DNA from: Acanthopleuribacter pedis
GTDB taxonomy: Bacteria; Acidobacteriota; Holophagae; Acanthopleuribacterales; Acanthopleuribacteraceae
Assembly (NCBI RefSeq): GCF_017377855.1
Contig: NZ_JAFREP010000028.1
Coordinates: forward strand, 62,001-126,000
DNA: 64,000 nt
Direction of reading: 5' to 3'
Positions within the stretch are counted from its first letter, which is position 1. The number at the start of each line of letters is the position of its first letter. The position numbers were made by a program, and so were the translations under genes. Positions 9,117 to 17,843 of the stretch are shown piece by piece. The notes beneath the pieces are model-generated. The model searched no databases. It was not told the origin of the DNA and saw only the letters and a list, made by a program, of their open reading frames with translations.

Positions 9117-10357
9117 CGCAACCCCCAACGTGCCTTAACGCGACCCGGATCCTCGCGGCCCAACCACGGCGACCACAGGCCACCCACCTCAAGAATCTCG
9201 AGGTTTTCCAGCCTGCCGACAAATTGGCTCCCGCTTTTGGCGTATACCCAGCGGCGTCCCAACAGCCTGCCGCGGTGTTTGCCCTGAACCTGGAGATCAC
9301 CGCCGGACCAAACCAAACCTTGGGTGTCTAATGCGGCGCCGATCTGAACGACGACCCGTCCCCCACCCTGTTCGGCCAAGGCCAGCAAGGCGCCCTCGAA
9401 GGAACCGCGGGCGTTCAGGGTTAACACGGCGGGTTGACGCGCGTTCGCTTGAAACGGCAACGCAATCATGCTGGCGCGCGTCAGAGCGACGGCACCGTCC
9501 ACGGCCACCGAGCCGGCGGCGACATGCACTTCTTGCCCGGAGAGGCCGCCGCGCAGGCGAACGATCCCCCGCGAAACCAGCCACACCCGTTTGAGTTGGG
9601 CCGGCGCGCGTAACACCACATCGCCCTCGGCCAAAATGAGCAACGGGCGATCTCCCGCCCAGTCCCCAACGATTTGCGCCGATTGGGTGCAGCGCACGAT
9701 GACCAAACCGGCGCCGGGCGCGGCCGCCGCGATTTCATCCAGCGCCACGCGATCCCCGCTTTGGTGCTGGTAGGCGTCGGGTACCACCTCGGTTAAGGCA
9801 GCACGCCATTCGCTGGAGAACTGGCGCTGTAAATGGCGCTGGATATGGGCGACGGACACCCCGGGAAAAGGCGCGGGCACGGCACGGTTAAAAAGAGGAT
9901 GGTCCCGATCCTCGCCGCGGCGTTGTACGGCCAAACGGCCGTCGAGCGTCACCGCTTCACCGGCATGGAGGTTGTCCAAGGGTTGATCGAGGTGGAGCGC
10001 GGGTCCGTCCGGCCAGGCGCTCCCGACCAATTGCCAAGCAGCGGCCTGGGTGCCGTCGGCGAAACCGTCCGTGCGCAATAACCAGAAGGCGCCGAACGGC
10101 ACGGCACGATAGGTAAAACCGACATCGCTCACAAAGGTAAACGCGCCCCGCGTTTGGGGCCGCGCCCCGGCGAAATCAGTCATAAACGCATTGACGGCGC
10201 CTTGGCAATTCAATACGGCTTGTTCATGACGCCACCACGCGTGCTCCACCGCACTTTGGTGGTGCAGGCGCCCCAGCAGCAAGGTGGTCAGCAAGGTGAG
10301 GGTCAGCAGCACACCCAAGCTCAAGGCATAGGAAAACCCGCGCCTCACGGCGACCAC
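9113..10357 (-). CDS. PilX/GspK-like minor pilin component
   Basis: 414 residues with a basic N-terminus and one hydrophobic helix (RRGFSYALSLGVLLTLTLL), resembling the N-termini of PilX- and GspK-type proteins, which lack Glu at +5. The long remainder is beta-rich with several repeated VxLRG/VxVxG segments suggestive of a beta-helix (residues about 240-390). Start GTG at 10357; a second GTG at 10348 would give a GTGA overlap with the upstream gene and is equally plausible. It belongs to the four-gene operon with the GspF homologue. Confidence 0.6.
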   Translation of the reverse strand: MVAVRRGFSYALSLGVLLTLTLLTTLLLGRLHHQSAVEHAWWRHEQAVLNCQGAVNAFMTDFAGARPQTRGAFTFVSDVGFTYRAVPFGAFWLLRTDGFADGTQAAAWQLVGSAWPDGPALHLDQPLDNLHAGEAVTLDGRLAVQRRGEDRDHPLFNRAVPAPFPGVSVAHIQRHLQRQFSSEWRAALTEVVPDAYQHQSGDRVALDEIAAAAPGAGLVIVRCTQSAQIVGDWAGDRPLLILAEGDVVLRAPAQLKRVWLVSRGIVRLRGGLSGQEVHVAAGSVAVDGAVALTRASMIALPFQANARQPAVLTLNARGSFEGALLALAEQGGGRVVVQIGAALDTQGLVWSGGDLQVQGKHRGRLLGRRWVYAKSGSQFVGRLENLEILEVGGLWSPWLGREDPGRVKARWGLR

Positions 10358-10773
10358 CAGGGCGGCAAACGGTAAACCAGAATCAGGTCGCGATCCCGGC
10401 CGCCGTATTGCGCGCGCAAGCGACAGCGCAGGTCACTACCGCTCACGGTAAAATCCGAAAACACGGGCTGAACGGCCGCGGCAAACAAGGCCGACGTGCC
10501 GTGATGAATGCCCTCAGCGTCGAAGATCCAGGTTTCCCCGTCACGCACACAGACCAAACGGTTTTCGGTGATTTCACCTGATTCGGCGGCGGTTAACAAC
10601 CATTGCAAAGTCGCGTCGGCGCGCTGCACGGCGGCCTGCAAGCGTTCTTCCGCCGCAACCCGCACCTGGCGCTCCCATTCGTAAAACAACAACAAACCGG
10701 CAAGGGAGGCCACCACGACGCCGAGAAACAACGCGGCCTGGAGTTCGAGCAGTGTAAAGGCGGGCCGCCTCAT
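10345..10773 (-). CDS. Pseudopilin-like protein (GspJ-like)
   Basis: 142 residues. The N-terminus RRPA-FTLLELQAAL is a classic class III signal: cleavage after Ala, Phe +1, Glu +5, then a transmembrane helix. Size and position after a GspF homologue suggest a minor pseudopilin such as GspJ. The ATG at 10773 overlaps the upstream stop as ATGA, so translation is probably coupled. Confidence 0.75.
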   Translation of the reverse strand: MRRPAFTLLELQAALFLGVVVASLAGLLLFYEWERQVRVAAEERLQAAVQRADATLQWLLTAAESGEITENRLVCVRDGETWIFDAEGIHHGTSALFAAAVQPVFSDFTVSGSDLRCRLRAQYGGRDRDLILVYRLPPWWSP

Positions 10774-11948
10774 CGCCGCAATCCGCTGCCGCCGAGGATG
10801 TCAAACAACGGCACATACAAAGCAGTCAAAATAAAACCGATGAACAAGGCGAGGAACACAATCAAAATGGGCTCGAATAAGGCGGTAAAGCGGGTGATGA
10901 GCCGCTCCAGGCGGTTTTCGTGCTGCTTGGCCAAAAAGGCAAATTGGCTTGCCAGATCGCCGGACGCCTCACCAATGCGGATCAGGGCGCATTCCCGTGC
11001 GCCAAACAATCCGCCGTCGGCGAGCACCACCGAAAGCGCCTCGCCCTTGGTCACCCGCCGCGCGGCTTGACGCAACCAAGCATCCACGCGTGGGTCGCGC
11101 ACCAAACCGGCGAGCAAAGCAACGGCATCGTGGATGCGCACCTCGGCACGCAGCAAATTGGCCAAACTCTGGGTAATGGTCAGCAAACGCAGCAGTTTCA
11201 GGAACGGGCCGATCACGGGCAAGAGGTCGAGGAAGCGATACCAGGCGGCGCCGCGAAACCAACCGACGCGAACACCCACCCAGCCGAGCAGCACGGTGAC
11301 CACGGCCACCAGCCAACCCCAATCGACGACGAAGTCACTGACGGCGATCAGAACCAGGGTCATCCACGGCAAGCTGAGTTGGTAGCGGGCAAACATGGAT
11401 AAAAACATGGGGATGACATAAGTGGTGAGCACCACCACGGCAACGCAGGTAACGACCATGACCAAGGCGGGGTACATCAACGCCGAGGTCACCCGCGTGC
11501 GGATGCGGTTCAAGACGCCGTAATAACGGGCAATCTGGCGAACCCCGGCGGCCAAGGCTCCGGCGGCTTCCCCAACCTCAAGCATCTTGACAATAATCGG
11601 GTCGTTGGTGGCGCGTAGCTCGGCGGCACAGCGGGACAGCGGCAAACCCGACTCAATGCCCGTGAGCCAATGCTGGAGGACGGCCCGTTCGGCGGGTTTT
11701 TCGGTGGAAACCAAACGCAGCGCTTCAACCAAGGGCAAATCGGCCTCGAGCAAGGCGGCGATTTCGTCGAACAAGCGCTCCTTTTCCAAGGTGCCGAGTC
11801 CACCGCCGGGCCCCACGCTTTCAGCGGTCACCAGCATCCGCCCCCGGCGCCGCAGCGTGGCGCGCAGTGCATCCTCACCGCGAAACAGGCTGTATCCCGA
11901 AACGGTGCGACCCTGTTGGTCCAGGGCCCGATAACGCAAGAAGGGCAT
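10770..11948 (-). CDS. Type II secretion/type IV pilus platform protein F
   Basis: 392 residues, the usual length for GspF/PilC inner-membrane platform proteins. Two copies of the T2SSF helical domain are seen, each followed by long hydrophobic segments (for example residues about 165-190 and 350-380). The N-terminal opening FLRYRALDQQGRTVSGY is typical of the family. It heads an operon with three pilin-like proteins; no ATPase (GspE), secretin (GspD) or prepilin peptidase is nearby, so it must work with components encoded elsewhere. Confidence 0.88.
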   Translation of the reverse strand: MPFLRYRALDQQGRTVSGYSLFRGEDALRATLRRRGRMLVTAESVGPGGGLGTLEKERLFDEIAALLEADLPLVEALRLVSTEKPAERAVLQHWLTGIESGLPLSRCAAELRATNDPIIVKMLEVGEAAGALAAGVRQIARYYGVLNRIRTRVTSALMYPALVMVVTCVAVVVLTTYVIPMFLSMFARYQLSLPWMTLVLIAVSDFVVDWGWLVAVVTVLLGWVGVRVGWFRGAAWYRFLDLLPVIGPFLKLLRLLTITQSLANLLRAEVRIHDAVALLAGLVRDPRVDAWLRQAARRVTKGEALSVVLADGGLFGARECALIRIGEASGDLASQFAFLAKQHENRLERLITRFTALFEPILIVFLALFIGFILTALYVPLFDILGGSGLRR

Positions 11949-12269
11949 TTCGACTCACTTTCACGGGGGGATTGGTTGGCAACGACCCCTCGATTGTAAC
12001 GGGAATTTCAGGCGATACAAACGGGGCGCGAACAAAAGCACGGCGCAAACCACGGATAATACCCAAGCAAGCTATAAAAAAATTCCGAATCAATTTTTAA
12101 GCCGCCTCCAAAATCCCCTAAACGCTAAACCATTTACGCCAAACTACGATAGGTAAAACATGGTTGCCGGGGCGCCCCTAGGGGTCGCGGAAAACCGAAG
12201 CTTACCGAAACACCACCATGCAGTACGGACGAATCGCCGAAAACGCCCCGGGCAGGAACACGAGCAATC
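11949..12269. other. Divergent intergenic region
   Basis: 321 bases between the gspF-like operon and the HEAT-REC gene. It includes an AT-rich patch near 12075-12100 and a GC palindrome GGGGCGCCCC near 12168. No clear promoter or gene. Confidence 0.4.
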
Positions 12270-14909
12270 ATGGAAGCAGGTTCCCTCTCTCACAAACTCA
12301 TGGAGCTGATCAAACAGGGTGAAGATCAAACCCTGCAACTGCTGCTGAAAAAAATCCTCAGTGATTTTCGCGATACGGCGTTGCTCGAAATCGCCGACCT
12401 GCTCAGCAAAGTAGAAGGCAAGGTGCGCCTGAAAATTCTGTCCTACCTGATCGAAGACGGCGGTGTCGATCTAATTCCGCTTTTTGCCCAACGCATTCGC
12501 GAAGAACGCAACACCCTGTACGCCAAGTCGATGATCACCCTATTCGGGAATTTCAAGCAGAAGGAAGCGTTGCGCGCGCTGGAAGAGTTAGAACCCAACC
12601 TACACCCCGATTTAAAAAGTACCTACCAGCGCATTATCGGCCGTTTTCGCGGTATCTTTCGCGAAGCCTTTTACATGGATGAATTTGTCTCGGGCAACAA
12701 CAAACGCATGAAGTTCGCGGCCAACACCATGATCCGCGAGCCCAATCCCGAGTACATCCCCTTCCTCAACGAAAAACTCTTGGACGGCTTGGATACCAAC
12801 CTCCAGCTGGAAGCGGTGCGGGTCCTTGCCGAAATCGGCGATCAAAGCACCCTTGAGGCTTGCTTTACGGTTCTTGAACAACTGCGCGACCAATTCAACC
12901 ACCGCACCCGTTACGTTTCCTTTCTGCAACGCGCGGAGGCGGCCAAGCTGGAAGAACGCGAAATGCTGACGCTGATCGCCAAAGCGATGGACCACGACAG
13001 CGAAGACACCATTTTGGCGTTATGGTACCAAGCCAAGGAAGCGCGAAAACCCGCGATTGTTCCCGACGCGATTAACCAACATTTTATGTTCCAGTCAAAA
13101 CTGATCGCGGATGAGAACCGTTCCTTTTGGAAAAGCCTCGTGCTCGGTTCCCCCATGGGCCGCGGTGATTTGTCCAAAATGGACAATGCGCTTTCAATGT
13201 ACGGGGAACAACTGGCGCATTTGCAGCGGGACACGCTGGCGGCCATGGGCCAAATCGCCCTCAAACATCAGGTCGATAACCTGATTGAACGATTGGACGG
13301 CTTGCTGCCCGAGTCCGGCGAAAACCGCGATCGGCTCATGATCGCGGTGCTCAGCGGACACCGCTCGGAAGAATCCAAAGCCAAGCTGATGGCGTACAGT
13401 GCCGGAACCTACCCCATCGATATTTTGGAAAAAGTGATCACGGCGCTCTCCTTCTACACCTTCGACAGCATGCCCGAGGGGCTAAAAACCATCGCGGTAA
13501 GCCACGACCACACGCCTTTGCGCCGCCAAACCCAAGTCTTGCTCGGCGATAAAGGTTACGCCGGCGCGGTCGCCCAAGCCCTGCTCGGTTCGGAGAAACT
13601 GCTGCTGCGCTCCGAGGCGATCGGTTTGATTGGCGAATATAAAATTCAGGAGGGTTTCGACGCGCTGATCAAACTCCTCCAACAAAAGTTGCCGGACAGC
13701 CTGCGGATCGAGGTATTTAAATCACTGGAGGTATTCCCCGCGTCAGCCACGGGCGACGCGGTCGAACCCTTCATCGGCCCCCAAAACACGATGAGCTTGC
13801 GGGAGGCGGCCCTTCAGTGCATGATCCTGGCCGGCGGCCCGGCACGACTGGGCAAAATCGCCGCCATGATGGACAGCCTGAACGACAAAAAGTTCCTGGA
13901 AGTGTGTGAGCCCCTGCTCAACCTGTTGCTGAACCTTGAGATCGACAGCTTCGAAAGCGCCTTTTACGAGGAACGCCCGCTCTGGTGCAACATATTGAGC
14001 AAAGAAGCCACCCGCGTGCGCGAAAAGCTGCTGCAACTCTTCGAAAAGTTGCACTGGTCCACCCGCGAGCCCCAGCAGTGGATCAGCGACATCCAAGCCG
14101 CGATTCACAACAAAAAAGCGGATTTCTCAAGCCTCGATGAACGCCGCCTACGCGCGGTCATTGCCAAACTCAATGCCAAACTGCTGAGCTTGAACAAATC
14201 GGGCCAAAAACAAAAGGTGCTGATCGACGTCCTCGAAAATTACCAAAAGGCGGACCACAACGCCAAGGTCCAGTCGATGCGCAAGCTTAACGTGGTCTAC
14301 AAAGCCGACCTGATCGACCCGGACAGCGACGTCCTTCCCCGCTTGGTGTCGATGGTGCTCAACTTCATCGACACCACCATCGGCGAATCGGCCTTAACCG
14401 CCCTGGGCGTCACCGTTGCCGGCCGTATCGGGCACCCGCAACTCAAGGAACGGGCGGAACACTTCCTCAAACACGAGGATCCCCTGATTGCCAAGGCGGC
14501 CCACAAAGCGCTCAACCTCGAATTTGTGGATGCGGCAACGATGATCCGCACCATCTACATCGTCGACGACAGCCGCTACATCACCAAGCAACTGAGTTCG
14601 GTGCTGAGCAAGGCGGGTTACGAAGTATCCGCGGAGAACAAGCCGCCGGCGGCATTGGAAACGCTCGGTCGACAAAAGTTCGATGTGCTCATTCTCGACT
14701 TGCACATGCCCGAGTTGGACGGCATCACCCTCCTCAAAAAGATTCAAGCCGCCAAACGGGTCCCACCCCACGTGCTTATCATTACCGCCTCACGGGATCG
14801 CACGGAGTTGGCGACGGTGGTGGCGGCGGGCATTGAAGGATTGCTGTTAAAACCCTTCCCGATGGCGGACCTGCTCAACAAAATCAAAATCATGGATGTC
14901 GAGAAATAG
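12270..14909 (+). CDS. HEAT-repeat protein with C-terminal response regulator receiver
   Basis: 879 residues. About residues 1-755 are all-helical with HEAT/Armadillo-like repeats and no membrane segment. Residues about 760-879 form a CheY-like receiver: IYIVDDSRYI holds the acidic pocket, DVLILDLHMPELDG the phospho-acceptor Asp, IITAS the switch Thr/Ser and LLLKPF the conserved Lys. So a phosphorylatable switch is joined to a large protein-binding solenoid, with no kinase, DNA-binding or cyclase output. It is a cytoplasmic scaffold whose partners could be controlled by phosphorylation. No kinase is immediately adjacent; the REC-kinase at 16580 is the nearest. The start has only a weak ribosome-binding site (AGGAA, distant). 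Confidence 0.85.
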   Translation: MEAGSLSHKLMELIKQGEDQTLQLLLKKILSDFRDTALLEIADLLSKVEGKVRLKILSYLIEDGGVDLIPLFAQRIREERNTLYAKSMITLFGNFKQKEALRALEELEPNLHPDLKSTYQRIIGRFRGIFREAFYMDEFVSGNNKRMKFAANTMIREPNPEYIPFLNEKLLDGLDTNLQLEAVRVLAEIGDQSTLEACFTVLEQLRDQFNHRTRYVSFLQRAEAAKLEEREMLTLIAKAMDHDSEDTILALWYQAKEARKPAIVPDAINQHFMFQSKLIADENRSFWKSLVLGSPMGRGDLSKMDNALSMYGEQLAHLQRDTLAAMGQIALKHQVDNLIERLDGLLPESGENRDRLMIAVLSGHRSEESKAKLMAYSAGTYPIDILEKVITALSFYTFDSMPEGLKTIAVSHDHTPLRRQTQVLLGDKGYAGAVAQALLGSEKLLLRSEAIGLIGEYKIQEGFDALIKLLQQKLPDSLRIEVFKSLEVFPASATGDAVEPFIGPQNTMSLREAALQCMILAGGPARLGKIAAMMDSLNDKKFLEVCEPLLNLLLNLEIDSFESAFYEERPLWCNILSKEATRVREKLLQLFEKLHWSTREPQQWISDIQAAIHNKKADFSSLDERRLRAVIAKLNAKLLSLNKSGQKQKVLIDVLENYQKADHNAKVQSMRKLNVVYKADLIDPDSDVLPRLVSMVLNFIDTTIGESALTALGVTVAGRIGHPQLKERAEHFLKHEDPLIAKAAHKALNLEFVDAATMIRTIYIVDDSRYITKQLSSVLSKAGYEVSAENKPPAALETLGRQKFDVLILDLHMPELDGITLLKKIQAAKRVPPHVLIITASRDRTELATVVAAGIEGLLLKPFPMADLLNKIKIMDVEK

Positions 14910-15533
14910 GATCGCTGGGTGTGCCGCAAGGATGTGCTGCAAGGATTTGCCTCCTCCCTGGCAAGGATGTTCCTGATTCGCCGCGAGGATGTGCCGGATC
15001 GACATGGCTTGGGACTCTTTTTTCTCAGGATCGGAGGATCAGTTTGTGGATGGCGGATTATATCGTTTCCCCTTTCTAACCCCTTCCCGACGCGGATGAA
15101 GCCGTCACTTCGAGAGGCACAACGCCTGTTTGGCGTTCAATCCAAAGGTTTGATCAAAGCGACGGCACCATCCGCGTCGGGTACCTGCCAAAAAGGGCCG
15201 TTTTCCCCATCCGCATCCTCATTCCATCCTGGATTCCTTATAAAAAATAGAACCCAGGCCAACACCAAAACCACGCGCGGAACATCCACCCATCTTTTCC
15301 CAAAATGGTTCATTTTTGTAGCAAACCGGATCTTCATCACATTTTTACACATCACCACACCCCAGCCCCCCTAACACGCCCCTTTCACACCGCAATTACT
15401 TCTATTACTTTCAGTAACTTACATAGCATCACACCAGCGCCCAAACCATCCCATTTTCCTTTAAGCAAATAGACTGAAACACTTAAGTTAATCATATTTC
15501 CAGACTCCGTTTTTTTTGCTAGGCTTGGCCGGT
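14910..15533. other. Long intergenic region
   Basis: 624 bases with short imperfect repeats of GCAAGGATGT near 14928-14970 and a T-rich tract just before the EamA gene. The open frame across 14919-15374 has low-complexity, non-protein-like composition and I do not call it. No RNA recognised. Confidence 0.4.
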
Positions 15534-16583
15534 ATGCTGCAACAATGGTTTTCCTCCAGATTTTTAAAAGGTTGGCTCCTCGCATCCACGGCACTGCTCT
15601 TTTGGGCGGTTCTGCCGATAGCGCTCAAGGTGTGCCTGGAAGTCGCCGACACGGTGACCATCACTTGGTTCCGTTTCCTTTTCGCCCTCGTTGTGGTGGT
15701 CGGTGTGCAATTTTACCGCGGGAAATTGCGTGAGTTTCGCAAACTCAACACCAAACAATGGCTGATGATGACGGCGGCCGGAACATTCCTCATCGGTAAT
15801 TACCTTATGTATCTCAAAGGGTTGGCTTATGTTTCCGCCGGGCCCGCTCAATTGTTTTTTCAGGTGGCCCCGCTGTTTCTCGCCATTGGCGGCGTGCTCT
15901 TTTTTAAAGAGACCCTCAACCTGTTGCAAATCGTCTGTTTCCCCATATTGTTCGCCGGCATGTTGGTTTTTTTCCTGCTAGGTTCCAACGTCTCCTTCGC
16001 CGAGGCCAGCCTACAAGCGACCTCGAGCGGCCATGAAGGTTCGTTCTGGCTCGGCCTCATCCTCATTATGAGTTCCGCATTATCTTGGACCTTTTACGCG
16101 CTGGTCCAAAAAAAGCTGGTCAAGGATCTTTCCTCGGTTAACATCCTCGTTTTTATTTATGCGCTCGCTTGTGTGGCACTTTTCCCCAGCAGCGCACCCA
16201 CCACCTTGAACAACCTCAGCACCAAAGAATGGCTTGTGTTGATTTTCTGCGCGATTAACACCCTGGTCGCCTATGGCTCCTTCGCGGAATCCCTGAAATA
16301 TTGGTCCGCGATCACCACCGCCGCCTACTTTTCCTTGATCCCACCCACCACCTTCATCATGACCGGCATCGCCTTCCAAATTTGGCCGGATCACGTGAAT
16401 TACCATCCCACCAACCTCGTCGGTGTGGTCGGCATTGTGATTGTCTTAATCGCCGCATTGGGGATTCAATGTGGGGGGTTTTTAATGGATTGGCGCCAAC
16501 AAAGAACGGCCAAACCCGGTGAAGTGCCCACCAAAAAAAACGCTGACGTCACCTCGCCGGTGGGCGATACCGCTGAAATCTAG
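15534..16583 (+). CDS. EamA/DMT-superfamily transporter
   Basis: 349 residues with about ten transmembrane helices in two EamA halves; the first half includes FRFLFALVVV and a conserved TAAGTFLIGNY segment, the second SALSWTFYALVQKKL. The family exports or imports small metabolites; the substrate is unknown. ATG 15534 is preferred over an in-frame TTG at 15516. The gene converges on the REC-kinase gene and the two stop codons share one CTAG (16580-16583). Confidence 0.85.
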   Translation: MLQQWFSSRFLKGWLLASTALLFWAVLPIALKVCLEVADTVTITWFRFLFALVVVVGVQFYRGKLREFRKLNTKQWLMMTAAGTFLIGNYLMYLKGLAYVSAGPAQLFFQVAPLFLAIGGVLFFKETLNLLQIVCFPILFAGMLVFFLLGSNVSFAEASLQATSSGHEGSFWLGLILIMSSALSWTFYALVQKKLVKDLSSVNILVFIYALACVALFPSSAPTTLNNLSTKEWLVLIFCAINTLVAYGSFAESLKYWSAITTAAYFSLIPPTTFIMTGIAFQIWPDHVNYHPTNLVGVVGIVIVLIAALGIQCGGFLMDWRQQRTAKPGEVPTKKNADVTSPVGDTAEI

Positions 16584-17707
16584 GGAACCAGCCCCGCGGC
16601 AGGCACAAATCGCGGCAGACGAATGACTATTTCGGTCCCTTTTTCATCCGAGGTTTCAAAGCCCATATCACCCTTCATGGTGCGCGCGATCAACCGTGCC
16701 GAGTAGGTTCCCAAACCGGTACCGCCTTCTTTGCCGTAGGTACTGTACTTTTCGAAAAAGACCGGGCGCGCGGCCGCGGGAATCACCCCGAGATTGTGGA
16801 TGGACAGACAATGGGTTGGATCCGGTAAGAACGATAAAGTCACCGCGGAACCGCGCGGCGAGGCCTCAATGGCGTTTTTGACCAAATTCGCGGTCATCGA
16901 ATAACAGAGTAGCTCTTCGCCGGTAATAAACAGTTCGGCCAAGGGCGCGCCCGGCCAATGGGTCACGAGTTGAACCTCGTTGGCGGCGGCATGGGTGCGA
17001 AGATCGGCGACAACCTTGCGCACCACCCCGACCAAATCGACGGCGATGGGTTTGAGGTCGTACGTGCCCTGCTCCATCTTAACCAAATCCAGCGACATAT
17101 CGATCATGCTCAACATGCGGTAACCGGCGCGCAGAATGGTATCCAAACAGCCGCGGGTCTCCTCGTCGAGTTCGAGTTCGTCATCTTCCAACAACATCTG
17201 TGGCAAGTTGATGACGACGTTGAGCGGGGTACGCAAGTCGTGACGCGAGATGCGTTCCATGTCCTCACGCATGCGCGCATAGGCTTGCAACATGTGGTTT
17301 TGCCGCTGAAGTTCGCCCTGGGCTCGCTTGTAATCCAGATGGTTCTTGACCCGCGCGCGAATGATCGAGGGCGAAAAAGGTTTGGTCACGTAATCCACCG
17401 CCCCTAACTCCAGACCCTTGGTTTCTTCGCCGGCCTCGGACAGCGCGGTCACAAAAATGATGGGGATATCGCGGGACAGGGGGTTTTCTTTGAGGCGGCG
17501 ACACACCTCGTAACCGTCCATTTCGGGCATGACGATATCCAACAAAATCAAATCGGGGGTTTGGCGATCCCAAATCATATGCAACGCCTGGGCGCCGCTG
17601 GTCGCCACCGACACCTCGTAGCGGTCGCGCAGGCATTGCCCCAAGATTTTAAGGTTGGCCGGGGTATCATCTACCAAAAGTATTTTTTGCCGCTCGTTAT
17701 CGCTCAT
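16580..17707 (-). CDS. Response regulator-histidine kinase (REC-HisKA-HATPase)
   Basis: 375 residues from the ATG at 17707 (GGAAG upstream). The N-terminal receiver (ILLVDDTPANL, acceptor DLILLDIVMPEMDG, Lys in VTKPF) is followed by a HisKA segment with RISRHDLRTPLNVV, where His is the likely phosphorylation site, and a HATPase_c domain (NLVKNAIEAS N-box, GGTGLGTYSAR G2 box). There is no membrane segment, so it is a soluble kinase that takes phosphate or a signal through its receiver. It is separated by about 135 bases from the large hybrid kinase operon on the same strand and may belong to the same pathway. Confidence 0.88.
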   Translation of the reverse strand: MSDNERQKILLVDDTPANLKILGQCLRDRYEVSVATSGAQALHMIWDRQTPDLILLDIVMPEMDGYEVCRRLKENPLSRDIPIIFVTALSEAGEETKGLELGAVDYVTKPFSPSIIRARVKNHLDYKRAQGELQRQNHMLQAYARMREDMERISRHDLRTPLNVVINLPQMLLEDDELELDEETRGCLDTILRAGYRMLSMIDMSLDLVKMEQGTYDLKPIAVDLVGVVRKVVADLRTHAAANEVQLVTHWPGAPLAELFITGEELLCYSMTANLVKNAIEASPRGSAVTLSFLPDPTHCLSIHNLGVIPAAARPVFFEKYSTYGKEGGTGLGTYSARLIARTMKGDMGFETSDEKGTEIVIRLPRFVPAAGLVP

Positions 17708-17843
17708 GGCCGCTTCCAGAAATGAAGGTTCCCTATGAGTATTATCGTTGCTTCGTTCATTTGCAATGAAAAGAACCCAAGCCGTTTGAAAGGTGCCACT
17801 CAACCGATTACCAATTAACCGGCTGTCCTAAAAAATGGTGGGT

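Noticed and set aside
14919..15374. A 151-codon frame after the HEAT-REC gene
   Set aside because: Composition is unlike protein, it has no domain, and its start lies in imperfect short repeats without a ribosome-binding site.
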